Source: Phycisphaerae bacterium (GTDB taxonomy: Bacteria > Planctomycetota > Phycisphaerae > Sedimentisphaerales > Anaerohalosphaeraceae). From it: a stretch of 64,000 bases of DNA. This document shows positions 43,319 to 53,977 of this stretch, one piece after another. How positions within the stretch are numbered: position 1 is the first letter of the stretch; every line of letters begins with the position of its first letter. Where the stretch lies: the NCBI GenBank assembly GCA_018052735.1, contig JAGPMT010000007.1, positions 29,622 through 93,621 of the forward strand, written 5' to 3'. Under the pieces are notes generated by a model, which saw only the letters and a program-made list of their open reading frames with translations, was not told the origin of the DNA and did not search any database. The translations under genes were made by a program, and so were the position numbers.

Positions 43319-44020
43319 CTAAAATGTTTCTGTTTCAAAAGCTTCCTGAACTGAAACACGTTCATCGGCACATTTAAATTTCAGTTTATCACAGGGATAC
43401 AAATAACGCAGCGTGCAATGGGCTGCACCGGCTGTCAGACGGCTTACCAGATTGGCGCGCCCTCCGGTTTCCATTTCGACAGCCAGATCGATCATTTTGC
43501 CTTCCGGCTGTGAAGGCCACACAGCAACTCCCAGATCGGTATCCAGAAGAGCGGCTCGGATAATCAGGCGCCCGCTGCAGTAAGAACGAATCCCCAATGC
43601 CTCGGCTTCAAACTTGTCCACATGGACAATCAGGACATATCCAGCCCCTTGCGAGCGGGCAATCTCCTGCGGATTCAGCCCTGCGGCTTGGGAGGGTGCG
43701 GGAGGATTCAAAATGATATTGCTGCTGTTAAATCCCGCCTTTGCCGTCATATACAGATGGAAGGCCGATGCCAGCTGCTGGGGGAAACCGTAATCAGCGC
43801 CGGCCGAACGCGGGCATTCAATCCAGACCAGTATTTTTCGTTTCTCCTGTTCTTTCAGATTATAGTCCGGCGTTGTCTTTTTCTCAAATGCCCCGGGGCT
43901 GAACAATAAGCCCAGACCGGATGCGCACCCCGACAGCACAAAAACATTGGAAAGCAGAACAACAAACACGAAAAATCGTGCAATAAAACGCACCGAATAC
44001 TTAAGGTTTAGCGTTTTCAA
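43319..44020 (-). CDS. Predicted lipoprotein, CsgG/LpoB-like fold possible
   Basis: 233 residues. N-terminal signal ending in a lipobox ('LLSNVFVLSGCASGLGLLF', Cys near 32). The rest alternates strands and helices ('RKILVWIECPRSAGADYGF', 'AGYVLIVHVDKFEAEALGI'), reminiscent of periplasmic CsgG/LpoB-type domains, but I cannot assign a family with confidence. It lies 11 bases upstream of serA and overlaps the DUF2752 gene by 20 bases. Confidence 0.7.
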   Translation of the reverse strand: MKTLNLKYSVRFIARFFVFVVLLSNVFVLSGCASGLGLLFSPGAFEKKTTPDYNLKEQEKRKILVWIECPRSAGADYGFPQQLASAFHLYMTAKAGFNSSNIILNPPAPSQAAGLNPQEIARSQGAGYVLIVHVDKFEAEALGIRSYCSGRLIIRAALLDTDLGVAVWPSQPEGKMIDLAVEMETGGRANLVSRLTAGAAHCTLRYLYPCDKLKFKCADERVSVQEAFETETF

Positions 44021-44456
44021 GTACCGTCCTTATAAGAGTTACAATCCAGCCAGTCATAATAACAAGGATGCCAGCAATAATCAGGTTTCGTATAGTTGTG
44101 GAACTGAAAAGCCGCTCCAAAGGAAGGAACTTTATACCAAAAAGAGCGTAAAGTAAAGCAAAAAACGCTGTTATTGCCGCCGTCAGGCAAAAAATACATG
44201 CCGCCGGCTGAATCTTAAATGCCTCTATCGGATGTCCTTGTGCAAATGCCTGCGCCGCGTGGGTCCAGCCGCAGCCGGGGCAAGGCAGTCCATACCGCTG
44301 CTTAAAGCCGCAGATGCCCACCCATCTGCTGAGGTCAACATAGCCTTCAGCGGCCGCCCAAAGGAGTCCAAAAACGACCGCGGCAGCAACAAAAATACCC
44401 GCTGCCAGAAGTCTCATTCTGCCGGACAGCCGCCGATTATTTTCTGTAAATTGCAT
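44001..44456 (-). CDS. DUF2752 membrane protein
   Basis: About 151 residues with three predicted membrane helices and the DUF2752 motif 'YGLPCPGCGWTHAAQAFAQG' near residue 65. Family function is unknown. The frame is open to 44510, but ATG 44456 gives a normal charged N terminus and avoids the divergent phosphatase leader, so I chose it. Confidence 0.82.
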   Translation of the reverse strand: MQFTENNRRLSGRMRLLAAGIFVAAAVVFGLLWAAAEGYVDLSRWVGICGFKQRYGLPCPGCGWTHAAQAFAQGHPIEAFKIQPAACIFCLTAAITAFFALLYALFGIKFLPLERLFSSTTIRNLIIAGILVIMTGWIVTLIRTVLENAKP

Positions 44457-44526
44457 ATTGGTCTTCTGCTGTTCTTTGGGTACAATAGACACCCAGCTAC
44501 ATCTTGTCAAGACGGAAAGGATGCAT

Positions 44527-45342
44527 ATGTCAATACCCCATACGGATCTGAGTCAAATGCTGGAAACGGCTGTCGTGGCTGCCCGCCTTGCCGGACAGCG
44601 GGCGATGGAAGAACTGCGGTATATCCGCAAATTGCCAAAAAGCGATAACGAGTTGGTGACACAGGCCGATCCGGTGTGTCAGAAAATAATTATCGACTGC
44701 ATTCGCGAACATTATCCCGACCATGGTTTTCTTTGCGAAGAAGGCCCCAACGGGCAGCTGTACCGCATCCAGCCTCGCGGGGAGGAGGCCGTTTGGTGGA
44801 TTATTGATCCGATTGACGGCACGAATAATTTCGCCAACGGGCTGCTGTGTTTCTGCGTCAGCATTGCAGCGATGCTCGAGGGGCAGCCGCTTCTGGGTGT
44901 TGTCTTTGACCCTACAACCGATTCGATGTATTCGGCTGCACAGGATATGGATGCCCTGCTGAACGGTTCCCGGATTGTTGTCAGTGATGATGCCATCGGG
45001 CCCTTTGCCAGCTTTGCCATTGACAGCCATACAGCACCGCAAACAGATTCTGCCGTCAAGCAGATAATGCAGTCCACCCGCTTCCGCTGTCTGGGCTCAA
45101 CCGCCCTGCATATGGCCTATGTTGCCAAAGGGGCTATGATAGGGATGTTCAGCAGCTCTGCCCGCTTGTGGGATATTGCTGCCGGCGCTATCCTTGTGGA
45201 ACGTGCCGGCGGCAGAGTTTCCGATTTGAAAGGCAATCCCCTGTTTCCTGTCAATCCCCAGCTTTACAATATGGAACGGCTGCCGATACTCGCAACTTCG
45301 GCAAAAATATATCCAAAAGCTCTTGAACTATTTGCAGGTTAA
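44527..45342 (+). CDS. Inositol monophosphatase family protein
   Basis: About 271 residues. FIG-type sugar/inositol phosphatase: 'DNELVTQADPVCQKIII', 'GFLCEEG' (metal Glu), 'WWIIDPIDGTNNFANG' (metal-binding DPxDGT) and 'SARLWDIAAGAILVERAGG'. Substrate could be inositol phosphate, histidinol phosphate or 3'-phosphoadenosine-type nucleotides. ATG 44527 has GGAAAGG at good distance; ATG 44521 is also possible. Confidence 0.9.
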   Translation: MSIPHTDLSQMLETAVVAARLAGQRAMEELRYIRKLPKSDNELVTQADPVCQKIIIDCIREHYPDHGFLCEEGPNGQLYRIQPRGEEAVWWIIDPIDGTNNFANGLLCFCVSIAAMLEGQPLLGVVFDPTTDSMYSAAQDMDALLNGSRIVVSDDAIGPFASFAIDSHTAPQTDSAVKQIMQSTRFRCLGSTALHMAYVAKGAMIGMFSSSARLWDIAAGAILVERAGGRVSDLKGNPLFPVNPQLYNMERLPILATSAKIYPKALELFAG

Positions 45343-45430
45343 TGCTATTTTATTCAAAATTAGTTGAAACGTTACACTGCCCTTTAACGTCTTACTGTAA
45401 AAACAGCAAATTTTAAAAAGGAGAATCAAC

Positions 45431-47767
45431 ATGAATACCAAGCGTTTATTTATAGAAGTATTACTGGCATCTTTCATTTTCTTTGCTTGTCTGCCGGCAC
45501 AGGCTGCCAATGGTTCCGACGATGTGCTGCTGAACACGCTGCCGGATAACTGCCTGTTTTGCCTGCGGGTCAACGCCTTCAGCACCACCCTCAGCAAGCT
45601 GGATATGTACTTGGCCGGCACATCCCCAATTCCGATGAGCATCGCTATGCTGGCCAATATGCAGCTTATCGGCATCACCGGCGATCCAATGCTTGGCGGC
45701 ATCGACCAGAACGGAGATTTTGCGGTTTTCGGACTGCTGAATCCTGACGCTGCCGCGGGGGTTCCGGTCATAGGGGGTGTTCTGATTCCTGTCACCAACT
45801 ATGCAGATTTTGTCAAGAACAATCCAAACTGCAAAGCCGGCGACAGCGGCGTTACGGTGCTGTCGGCTCCCAATTCACAGATAGGCAGCCTCATGCTGAC
45901 AGAAGCAGCCGGCGGGAAATATGCTCTGGCGGTCATGGAAGGCCAGCGGGACACTCTGGGGACGCTGAAAACAGCCCTGTCGGCCCCTGCTAAACCGCTG
46001 GCTGCAAGACTCCGTCCGGCGCACAGTCAAACGGCCGCTGCTGCTCCGGCGTGGGGCTATATCAATCTGTCCCTGCTGTACAACACCTATCAGCCGATGG
46101 TGCTCAATATGCTCCAGCAGGCCCAGAGCCAAATCCCGGCAGCCAGCGAAGAGATGGCAGGCATGACAGCATTTGTCCTGAAGATGTATGCCGAGCTTTT
46201 TAAGGAGTTTGCCAAAGATGCCGACTATGCCGCTGTGACATTAACGCCGGAACCGGCTCTGCTGTGCATCGATACCGCCCTGCAAACCAAAGACGGCAGC
46301 CAGCTGGCTGGAATGCTTACGGCTTCGCCGCAGCCGGCCAAAGGCTTCACCATGGCTGGTTATCTGGACGATGCCAGCGCCATCAACGGTCTGGCAAAGC
46401 TGAATCTTGCTTCGGTGCAGAAAATGTACGACAAGATATTTGATATCCTCGCAGCTGCATCCGAGCAAACCGCCATGAAAGACCAAATGGAGACGATGAA
46501 GGCCATGCTGAAGAAATCGATTGCTGCAATGGGTGAGGAAGTTGCCTTTTCCTTTTCCTATGCGGGCAGCAAACCGCCGGTCAAACTTCGCGAGATTGTG
46601 GCCGTTCGAGACAGCGCCGCCATGAAGGAACTGATGAGCGAAAATGTCGCGTGTGCCAATCTGATCTATCAGGCGATGGGATTTCCGGCCGTTTTCAAAT
46701 ATCAGCCGAATGTTTCGACCTATAAAGGCATCTCGATCGATGCAGCATCCATTGAGATGAAACTGCCGCAGGATCCCAATAATCCCATGAATGCGGCCAT
46801 CGAACAGATGTATGGCGATGCGTTTGCCTATCATATGGCTCTGACGCCCGACAAGTTTCTTATGACGATGGGGACCGACAGTCAGGAAACCCTTCAGAAA
46901 ATGCTCGATCAGCCCGCCGCAGCAGCACCAGCCGGCGATTTCAAAATGGCTTGGGAGATGCTTCAGAACACCCCTTACAGCGAATGCGTATGCAGCATTA
47001 ATATTATCAAGCTTCTCACAGGGCTGGGCGAAATGATGCAATCGGTGGAACCAGCGGCATCAACCCCCATTCCCGATATTTTCGGAGGGCTCAAAGGCAT
47101 GCAGACGCAAAGCTGTCTGGCGCTGGGCGGTTTTTCTGCCGATGGTCAACTTGCCATTCGCGCCGCTTTCCCCAAACAGCATTTGACGGAAATCATTTCC
47201 GCTGTCATGAAGATGCAGCAGAAAGGAATAGAAGCCCAGCAGGCGGCAATAAAGCCCGGCGTCCAAACTGCAGCGCCTGCCGTGCCGGAAGCCCCGGCCA
47301 GTCAGAAACGGCCTGCAGCCGATGATGCGTCTGAGACAGCGGCGATTCTGAAAAGCTGGATCGGCAAGCCGGCGCCGGAACTGCGCATGGTTGATCTGGA
47401 AGGCAAAATCTACCGCGTCTCGCGCCTGAAAGGCAAAAAAGTGCTTCTGGATTTCTGGGCTACATGGTGTCCGCCCTGCAAAGAATCCATTCCTTTCCTT
47501 GTTGAACTGCGGGGCAAAACCAGTGATGCCGATCTTGTTATTTTCGGATTGTCCGATGAGCCGACAGACCGGCTGAATCAGTTTGTCAAAGATTTCAAAA
47601 TCAATTATCCGATTATTTCCTATGGGGACAATCTGCCGGCACCGTACAGCCAGATTACCGCCCTGCCTACGGTGTTTGTAATCGACACCAAGGGCATTAT
47701 TCGCGATATCATCGTGGGATTTGAAAAACCGCAGGATATTCTGACGGCGCTAAACAAAATCAGCTAA
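45431..47767 (+). CDS. Exported protein with C-terminal TlpA-like thioredoxin domain
   Basis: 778 residues. A signal peptide ('LLASFIFFACLPAQAANG') precedes about 600 residues of repetitive, Ala/Met-rich helical sequence I do not recognise. This region repeats the theme 'LPDNCLFCLRVNAF...' (seen near residue 38) and 'LKMYAELFKEFAKDADYAAV'. An Ala/Pro linker (about 610-635) leads to a TlpA/ResA-like thioredoxin domain with the redox motif 'LDFWATWCPPCKESIPFLVE'. It presumably acts as a periplasmic disulphide reductase attached to a large binding domain. AAAGGAG before the ATG. Confidence 0.82.
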   Translation: MNTKRLFIEVLLASFIFFACLPAQAANGSDDVLLNTLPDNCLFCLRVNAFSTTLSKLDMYLAGTSPIPMSIAMLANMQLIGITGDPMLGGIDQNGDFAVFGLLNPDAAAGVPVIGGVLIPVTNYADFVKNNPNCKAGDSGVTVLSAPNSQIGSLMLTEAAGGKYALAVMEGQRDTLGTLKTALSAPAKPLAARLRPAHSQTAAAAPAWGYINLSLLYNTYQPMVLNMLQQAQSQIPAASEEMAGMTAFVLKMYAELFKEFAKDADYAAVTLTPEPALLCIDTALQTKDGSQLAGMLTASPQPAKGFTMAGYLDDASAINGLAKLNLASVQKMYDKIFDILAAASEQTAMKDQMETMKAMLKKSIAAMGEEVAFSFSYAGSKPPVKLREIVAVRDSAAMKELMSENVACANLIYQAMGFPAVFKYQPNVSTYKGISIDAASIEMKLPQDPNNPMNAAIEQMYGDAFAYHMALTPDKFLMTMGTDSQETLQKMLDQPAAAAPAGDFKMAWEMLQNTPYSECVCSINIIKLLTGLGEMMQSVEPAASTPIPDIFGGLKGMQTQSCLALGGFSADGQLAIRAAFPKQHLTEIISAVMKMQQKGIEAQQAAIKPGVQTAAPAVPEAPASQKRPAADDASETAAILKSWIGKPAPELRMVDLEGKIYRVSRLKGKKVLLDFWATWCPPCKESIPFLVELRGKTSDADLVIFGLSDEPTDRLNQFVKDFKINYPIISYGDNLPAPYSQITALPTVFVIDTKGIIRDIIVGFEKPQDILTALNKIS

Positions 47768-47854
47768 GCGGCCGGATGCCTGCTTCTGCTGCCGGCTCCT
47801 GCACGGGACTGTTACTGTCAAGCGGATGCTGCAGAACAGCAGGGGTGTCTGTGT

Positions 47855-48862
47855 TCAGCGGGGCAATTGGATTTTGACCGGCTCTTTTTTAAGCTCGCTG
47901 ACGGTCGGCAGAATCTGCCAGCGGCAGATTCCGTTTGCCTCACAAAACAGCCGGACAAGGTCTGCAATCTGCTCCCTGCTTCCGGCGTGGCCCATCGCAT
48001 AGAGGCTGAAAGGCCAGCCCTCAACGGATCGGCGCTGGTAGCAATGACTGACCCACGGGCACAAAGCCAAGGCCTGCCCCGCCGTGCGGATGCTGTCTTG
48101 GGCAACGTGTGCACAAAACAGGGCATTGGCGGCATACCCCAAAGCCGGATAATTTACGACAGCAGCAATTTTCCTGACAACACCCTTTTGAAGCAGGCTC
48201 TGCAGCGCTGCGAGAAAATCGGCTTCTGTTATTGTGCCGTCTTGGCCGGCAAGAACAGCAAAGGCATATTCCGCGACAGGCAGGTCCTGCTGGATCAGAT
48301 GAAGCGTATGTCGTTCGCTGTCCGACAGCTCCGCCGGCTGCCGGGGGATATCGGACAATGCAATGTCTTGGACCGGCTGGGGCATCGGGTCCGATACAGA
48401 TGCAAAAGGCCCGGCCGGCTCAAAATAGACATCGAGCTTAAACAGCCGCTGTGCCGGCAGACTGTGAAATTCAACCTGCAGCTGCTCCTGCAAGCCGGCC
48501 AATTCCGCATCCACCGCTATCAAAGACGGCGCCTGCATCGTAAACCACAGGTTATAGTAGTGGTCGCGGCAGTAGCTGTGAGACACCGCAGGCAGGCGGC
48601 TGACGGCATCGGCAACCTCGCTGAAGCGCTCGGCCGGCACATGAGCCGCAATCAGCGAGGCAGTCCGGCCTAATGCCCGATAGTCAATCTGTGCCCGGAT
48701 ACGGCGGATAAGGCGCTGCTGCTGAAGCTGACGGATGGTTCGGATGACCTGTTCTTGCGTTGCAGACAGCCGCTCGGCCAAAACGGCAAACGGCCGGCTG
48801 CAAACCGGCAGCGGCCGCTGAATCCAGCGCAGAACATCCATTTCAAAATCCGTCAGTGTCAT
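47855..48862 (-). CDS. Fused AhbA/AhbB (NirD/NirL-like) siroheme decarboxylase-type protein
   Basis: About 335 residues made of two Lrp/AsnC-like halves, each a winged helix followed by a ligand domain. First half: 'LTDFEMDVLRWIQRPLPVC' and 'VSHSYCRDHYYNLWFTM'. Second half: 'LSDSERHTLHLIQQDLPVAE' and 'WVSHCYQRRSVEGWPFSLYA'. These are the blocks seen in AhbA and AhbB, which together decarboxylate siroheme to didecarboxysiroheme in the alternative heme pathway, or NirDL in heme d1. Two separate proteins are usual; here they are one chain. Start ATG 48862 is preferred over TTG 48898. Confidence 0.85.
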   Translation of the reverse strand: MTLTDFEMDVLRWIQRPLPVCSRPFAVLAERLSATQEQVIRTIRQLQQQRLIRRIRAQIDYRALGRTASLIAAHVPAERFSEVADAVSRLPAVSHSYCRDHYYNLWFTMQAPSLIAVDAELAGLQEQLQVEFHSLPAQRLFKLDVYFEPAGPFASVSDPMPQPVQDIALSDIPRQPAELSDSERHTLHLIQQDLPVAEYAFAVLAGQDGTITEADFLAALQSLLQKGVVRKIAAVVNYPALGYAANALFCAHVAQDSIRTAGQALALCPWVSHCYQRRSVEGWPFSLYAMGHAGSREQIADLVRLFCEANGICRWQILPTVSELKKEPVKIQLPR

Positions 48863-48941
48863 ATTGCTTATTCTATTTCCATCGGCTTTCGTTTGCAATC
48901 CGCAAGGCGGGGGAATTCATCCTGCCGGCCAATTTTGGAGG

Positions 48942-48970
48942 TTGCAGATACAACTGTTTTGTGGTATATT
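48942..48970 (+). promoter_or_regulatory. Promoter of ahcY
   Basis: TTGCAG (48942-48947), 17 bases, TATATT (48965-48970), about 44 bases before the ahcY start. No SAH riboswitch-like fold is evident in the short leader. Confidence 0.6.
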
Positions 48971-49013
48971 TTTTGGCGAACAAAACCCATCAGACCCTTG
49001 AAAGGAAAACTTG

Positions 49014-50462
49014 ATGAAAACCGTGCAAAACACCTCGACAAAAACGAAAATGCTGGATTTGAGCTTAAAATACAAAGTAGCAGACCTGTCGCTGGCCGAG
49101 TTTGGCCGCAAAGAAATGCAGCTGGCCGAAAAGGAAATGCCCGGCCTCATGGCGACACGGGAAAAATACGGCACAGAAAAGCCCTTAAAGGGATTGAAAA
49201 TCACCGGTTCTCTGCATATGACCATCCAGACGGCGATGCTGATTGAAACCCTCGAAATTCTCGGGGCTGATGTCCGCTGGGCCTCCTGCAATATTTTCTC
49301 CACCCAAGACCATGCCGCAGCCGCCATTGCAGCGGCAGGACGCAGCGCAGTCTTTGCTTGGAAAGGGGAAACGCTGGAGGATTACTGGTGGTGCACCGAG
49401 CAGGCGCTGACATGGCCGGACGGCAGCGGACCGGATTTGATTGTAGATGACGGCGGCGATGCCACATTGATGGTGATTCAGGGAATGCGGGTTGAGAAAG
49501 ACCCCTCGCTGCTTGCCAAAACATACGACAACAAAGAATTTCAAATTATTATGGACCGCTTGGCCGCCAGTTATTCAGCCAATCCCCGGCGCTGGACAAC
49601 CGTCGCCCAAAACCTCAAAGGCGTCTCGGAAGAAACAACAACCGGCGTTCATCGGCTGTATCAGCTGCAGGAGTCGGGCGAACTGCCTTTTCCGGCCATC
49701 AATGTCAACGACTCGGTCACCAAATCGAAATTTGACAATCTCTACGGCTGCCGGGAATCTCTGGCCGACGGCATCAAGCGGGCAACCGATGTCATGGTGG
49801 CCGGCAAAGTCGTCGTCGTCTGCGGCTATGGGGATGTCGGCAAGGGCTGTGCTCAATCGATGCGGGCACTGGGAGCCCGCGTGCTGATTACGGAAATCGA
49901 TCCGATCTGCGCGCTGCAGGCATTGATGGAGGGTTTTCAGGTTACCACTATGGAAGAGGCAGCCCCGCAAGGCGACATTTTTATCACTGCTACCGGCTGC
50001 TGCGATGTCATCCGGGCCGAACATATGGAGCAGATGAAGGACGAGGCCATTCTGTGCAACATCGGCCACTTTGACAGCGAAATAGACATGCATTACCTTG
50101 AACACAGCCCGCTGTGCAAAAAAACCAACATCAAGCCGCAGGTGGACAAATGGACACTTCCCTCCGGCCGGTCGCTTATCGTGCTGGCCGAAGGCCGTCT
50201 GGTCAACCTCGGCTGTGCAACCGGACACCCCAGTTTTGTTATGAGCAGCAGTTTTACCAACCAATGCTTGGCTCAGATTATGCTGGCTACCGAATCGCTG
50301 GAGCCGGGAGTTTACACCCTGCCAAAAAAGCTGGATGAAGAAGTGGCCCGGCTGCATGTCAAGGCGCTGGGCGGCAAATTAACCCATCTGACGGAAAAAC
50401 AGGCCGGCTATTTAGGCGTACCTGTGAACGGTCCCTTTAAGCCGGACCATTACCGCTATTGA
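49014..50462 (+). CDS. ahcY: Adenosylhomocysteinase
   Basis: 482 residues. Hydrolyses S-adenosylhomocysteine to adenosine and homocysteine, recycling the methylation by-product. Visible blocks are '[20 protein letters not shown]', 'GDATLMV', '[19 protein letters not shown]', NAD-binding '[17 protein letters not shown]', '[11 protein letters not shown]' and the C-terminal 'KPDHYRY' that contacts NAD of the neighbouring subunit. ATG 49014 follows AAAGGA; a TTG three bases earlier is ignored. Confidence 0.97.
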   Translation: MKTVQNTSTKTKMLDLSLKYKVADLSLAEFGRKEMQLAEKEMPGLMATREKYGTEKPLKGLKITGSLHMTIQTAMLIETLEILGADVRWASCNIFSTQDHAAAAIAAAGRSAVFAWKGETLEDYWWCTEQALTWPDGSGPDLIVDDGGDATLMVIQGMRVEKDPSLLAKTYDNKEFQIIMDRLAASYSANPRRWTTVAQNLKGVSEETTTGVHRLYQLQESGELPFPAINVNDSVTKSKFDNLYGCRESLADGIKRATDVMVAGKVVVVCGYGDVGKGCAQSMRALGARVLITEIDPICALQALMEGFQVTTMEEAAPQGDIFITATGCCDVIRAEHMEQMKDEAILCNIGHFDSEIDMHYLEHSPLCKKTNIKPQVDKWTLPSGRSLIVLAEGRLVNLGCATGHPSFVMSSSFTNQCLAQIMLATESLEPGVYTLPKKLDEEVARLHVKALGGKLTHLTEKQAGYLGVPVNGPFKPDHYRY

Positions 50463-50725
50463 CAACAGCGTCCTACACGGCGGCAAGCGGCACTGACAAC
50501 TACATTGCGGACCCAAGCCCAACCGGCGGAGCGGCCAAACCGTCTTGTCCGGACGGCCTCGGACAGGATTTCTCCAAACCCTGCCGGCCCAACGGCTGTT
50601 GTTGGCCCTGTCATTTTGGCATACTGGACCTCCTGAAAGGACAACAAGTCTTTATTATGCAAGATGTTAGAGACTTTCCAACTTTCGGGCACGGCATTTG
50701 CTACCTTTGTATGCCGGTTCCATGA
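50459..50725 (+). CDS. Doubtful Cys-rich small ORF between ahcY and clpB
   Basis: An 88-codon frame starts with a TTG that overlaps the ahcY stop and fills most of the 279-bp gap before clpB. The product has clustered cysteines ('[20 protein letters not shown]', then 'GICYLC'), as in metal-binding peptides, and G/C-rich third positions in its first half. There is no independent ribosome site, and I recognise no family. It could equally be untranslated leader of clpB; no heat-shock CIRCE element is visible there. Confidence 0.18.
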   Translation: MTTASYTAASGTDNYIADPSPTGGAAKPSCPDGLGQDFSKPCRPNGCCWPCHFGILDLLKGQQVFIMQDVRDFPTFGHGICYLCMPVP

Positions 50726-50741
50726 CAGAAAGGACAATCGT

Positions 50742-53324
50742 ATGAAATTTGATAAATTCACGGTAAAGGCCCAAGAAGCCATCGCCACAAGCCAGCAGCT
50801 TGCACTGGCAGGCCGTCATACGGTGGTTACGCCGCTGCATCTGCTCAGCGCCCTGCTGGACGATGCGGATGGAATGGCCGTTGAGATTTTGAAAAACATC
50901 GGCACCAATGTGGAGCGGATCCGGCAGATGACCGAAAGCGAGCTGAACCGCCAGCCGAAAGGTCAGGTCAACGGGATGATCATGCCCGATGCGGCGTTCA
51001 GTCAGGTCGTTCTGGATGCGCAAAACAAAGCCGACAAGATGGGGGATGAATTTCTCAGCATCGAGCATCTGCTGATGGCTCTGGCCGATGTGAAAAGCGA
51101 TGCCAAAGAAATCCTCAGCGTCAATTCGATTTCGGTCGAGGCGATCACCAAAGCCCTGCAAAACCTGCGCGGCGATGCGAAAGTGACCGATGACAATCCG
51201 GAAAGCAAATACAAAGCCCTCGAGCGCTACGGCATCGATTTGATTGCACAGGCGCAGAAGGGCAAACTGGATCCGGTTATCGGGCGGGATGACGAGATCC
51301 GCCGCTGCATGCAGGTTCTTAACCGCCGCACCAAGAACAATCCGGTTCTCATCGGCGAGCCGGGCGTCGGCAAAACCGCCATTGTGGAGGGACTGGCCCA
51401 GCGGATTGTAGCCGGCGATGTGCCCTCGGGGCTGAAGAACAAGAAAATCATCGCTCTCGACATGGGGGCTTTAATCGCCGGAACCAAGTTTCGGGGCGAA
51501 TTCGAAGACCGCTTCAAAGCCGTTCTGAAAGAAGTCATCCAGTCGGACGGCCAGATTATCCTCTTTATTGATGAGCTGCATACCATTGTCGGCGCCGGCA
51601 AAACCGAAGGCTCTGTTGACGCCGGCAATCTGCTCAAGCCGTCGCTTGCCCGGGGCGATCTGCGCTGCATCGGGGCCACGACGCTGGATGAATACCGCAA
51701 GTACATTGAAAAGGATGCCGCACTGGAGCGGCGGTTTCAGCCGGTAATGGTCGATCCGCCGACGGTGGAAGAGACCATTGCCATCCTGCGGGGGCTGAAA
51801 GACCGCTACGATGCCCATCACGGCGTGCGGATTACCGATGCGGCTCTGGTGGCCGCAGCCGCCTTATCGAATCGGTACATTTCTGATCGGTTTCTGCCGG
51901 ACAAAGCCATCGACCTGATGGACGAGGCGGCATCCCGCCTGCGGATTGAAAACGACTCGCTGCCGTCCGAACTGGACAGCATTCGCCGGGAAATAATGCG
52001 GTTGGAAATCGAGCGGGAAGCCCTGAAGAAAGAAACCGACGCGGCCAGCCGAAAGCAGCTGGAGAAATGTGAAAAGCAGCTTGCCGAACTCAAGACACAG
52101 AATGCGCAGCTGACAGCCCGGTGGGAAAATGAAAAAGGAGCCATTGACAAAGTAAAAGCCCTGAAGGAAAAGATCACCGCTGTTCAGTCCCAGTTTGAGG
52201 AAGCCCAGCGGCGCGGGGATCTGGAACGCGCGGCCCGTCTGAAATACGAAACGCTGTTGGGGCTGCAAAAAGAGCTCAAAGCAGCCGAAGAGAGTGTCGC
52301 CAAAGCCAACGGCTCGGCGATGATTCACAACGAGGTCACGGAAGAGCACATCGCCCAAGTCGTCAGCACATGGACAGGCATTCCCGTCAGCCGTCTGATG
52401 AGCGGCCAGCGGGAGCGGCTGATGAAGATGGAAGAGGAAATCCGCCGGCGCGTCGTGGGGCAGGACGAAGCGGTTGCCGCCGTTTGCAATGCGGTCCGCC
52501 GTAGCCGTGCCGGATTAGGCGATCCCCATCGGCCTATCGGAACCTTTCTGTTCCTCGGTCCTACCGGTGTGGGGAAAACCGAACTGTCCAAAGCCCTGTC
52601 GGAGTTTATGTTCAACGACCCCAACAGCATGGTGCGGATTGACATGAGCGAATTTATGGAGCAGCATTCGGTCGCCCGCCTGATTGGAGCGCCGCCCGGC
52701 TATGTGGGCTATGAAGAAGGCGGCCGCCTGACTGAGGCCGTGCGGCGAAAACCCTATTCGGTGGTGCTGCTGGATGAAATCGAGAAAGCGCATCCGGATG
52801 TCTTTAATGTGCTGCTGCAGGTCTTTGACGACGGCCGGCTGACCGACGGCAAGGGCCGAACGGTGGATTTCAAGAATACCGTGATCATTATGACAAGCAA
52901 CTTCGCCAGCCAGCAGATTCTGCAGCTGAGCGAACAAAACGGCGCCGACTGGGAAATCGAAGCCCATGTCAAGGAAGCGCTGCGCAATTACTTCAAGCCG
53001 GAGTTTCTCAACCGCATCGACGAGATTATCATCTTCCATACGCTCAAACGGGAGCATCTGGAGCAGATTGTCGATATTCAGCTGGGGTATCTGATAAGCC
53101 GGCTCAAAGAGCGGCAGTTTGCCGCAGAGGTAACCGCAGCCGCCAGAAAACTGCTGATGGACGAGGGCTATGACCCCTCTTTCGGCGCCCGGCCGCTCAA
53201 GCGGGTCATTCAGCAGCGGATTGAAAATGAGCTGGCTAAAGAAATCATTGCCGGCAAATTTGCCGAAGGCGACACTATCCGCATCGATGCGGATGCGCAT
53301 GGATTCAAATTTGTGAAGGTCTAA
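50742..53324 (+). CDS. clpB: ATP-dependent disaggregase ClpB
   Basis: 860 residues, standard ClpB length. N-terminal Clp repeats ('[20 protein letters not shown]'), first AAA module with Walker A '[18 protein letters not shown]' and '[15 protein letters not shown]'. A middle coiled-coil M-domain (about 400-530) distinguishes ClpB from ClpA/C. The second AAA module has '[20 protein letters not shown]' and '[20 protein letters not shown]'. Rescues aggregated proteins with DnaK. ATG 50742 follows GAAAGGA; the frame extends upstream without support. Confidence 0.97.
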   Translation: MKFDKFTVKAQEAIATSQQLALAGRHTVVTPLHLLSALLDDADGMAVEILKNIGTNVERIRQMTESELNRQPKGQVNGMIMPDAAFSQVVLDAQNKADKMGDEFLSIEHLLMALADVKSDAKEILSVNSISVEAITKALQNLRGDAKVTDDNPESKYKALERYGIDLIAQAQKGKLDPVIGRDDEIRRCMQVLNRRTKNNPVLIGEPGVGKTAIVEGLAQRIVAGDVPSGLKNKKIIALDMGALIAGTKFRGEFEDRFKAVLKEVIQSDGQIILFIDELHTIVGAGKTEGSVDAGNLLKPSLARGDLRCIGATTLDEYRKYIEKDAALERRFQPVMVDPPTVEETIAILRGLKDRYDAHHGVRITDAALVAAAALSNRYISDRFLPDKAIDLMDEAASRLRIENDSLPSELDSIRREIMRLEIEREALKKETDAASRKQLEKCEKQLAELKTQNAQLTARWENEKGAIDKVKALKEKITAVQSQFEEAQRRGDLERAARLKYETLLGLQKELKAAEESVAKANGSAMIHNEVTEEHIAQVVSTWTGIPVSRLMSGQRERLMKMEEEIRRRVVGQDEAVAAVCNAVRRSRAGLGDPHRPIGTFLFLGPTGVGKTELSKALSEFMFNDPNSMVRIDMSEFMEQHSVARLIGAPPGYVGYEEGGRLTEAVRRKPYSVVLLDEIEKAHPDVFNVLLQVFDDGRLTDGKGRTVDFKNTVIIMTSNFASQQILQLSEQNGADWEIEAHVKEALRNYFKPEFLNRIDEIIIFHTLKREHLEQIVDIQLGYLISRLKERQFAAEVTAAARKLLMDEGYDPSFGARPLKRVIQQRIENELAKEIIAGKFAEGDTIRIDADAHGFKFVKV

Positions 53325-53325
53325 C

Positions 53326-53841
53326 ATGCTGACGGTCTGGCTGGTTCTGCTGATTCTGGTCAATGCCGGCTGGCTAGCAACGGTGTTGTTTATGCTGCCG
53401 GGCAACTGGCTGATGGTCGTCAGCACCTGCCTGTTTGCGTGGTGGAAATGGGACACAGGCGTATTCAGCTGGCCGCTGCTGGCCGGCATCACGGTGCTGG
53501 CGCTGGCGGGGGAACTGATTGAATTTTTTGCCGGTGCCGGCGGCGCCAAAAAAGCCGGTGCCGGCTGGACGGGCGCTGCTTGGGCCGTCGTCGGGGCTGT
53601 TGCAGGGGCTGTTGCAGGAACCGCCGTCATTCCGGTGCCGCTGTTTGGAACCCTGCTGGGGGCCTGTCTGGGGGCAGGACTGCTGACTTGGGCGGCCGAA
53701 CGGACAGCCGGCAGACCGAAACAGCATTCGGTCCGCTCCGGTGTTGGAGCAGGAACCGGCGTGTTGGTCGGCATTGCCGCCAAATTTGCCGTCGGCTGCC
53801 TGATTTGGCTGATGATTGCCGTGGCTGCATTCTGGCCGTAA
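53326..53841 (+). CDS. DUF456 membrane protein
   Basis: 171 residues, Gly/Ala-rich, with four to five predicted helices and the DUF456 pattern 'LPGNWLMVVSTCLFAW', 'LAGELIEFFAGAGGAKKAGA' and a glycine-rich 'LFGTLLGACLGAGLL'. Function unknown. It begins one base after the clpB stop. Confidence 0.85.
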   Translation: MLTVWLVLLILVNAGWLATVLFMLPGNWLMVVSTCLFAWWKWDTGVFSWPLLAGITVLALAGELIEFFAGAGGAKKAGAGWTGAAWAVVGAVAGAVAGTAVIPVPLFGTLLGACLGAGLLTWAAERTAGRPKQHSVRSGVGAGTGVLVGIAAKFAVGCLIWLMIAVAAFWP

Positions 53842-53977
53842 TGTCCGCTTGGACCTCATTGATGCCCTCCTGCCTGAAAAGCCGGCATTTTGTATTGTCC
53901 GGCTGATTTTTTCATTGCAGCCGGCGTCCTGCTTTTATAGTATTTCTCTTCGGTTGAATCGGATTCGGGAGGATTGT

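Noticed and set aside
50463..50741. CIRCE heat-shock operator before clpB
   Set aside because: No TTAGCACTC-N9-GAGTGCTAA-like inverted repeat is present.
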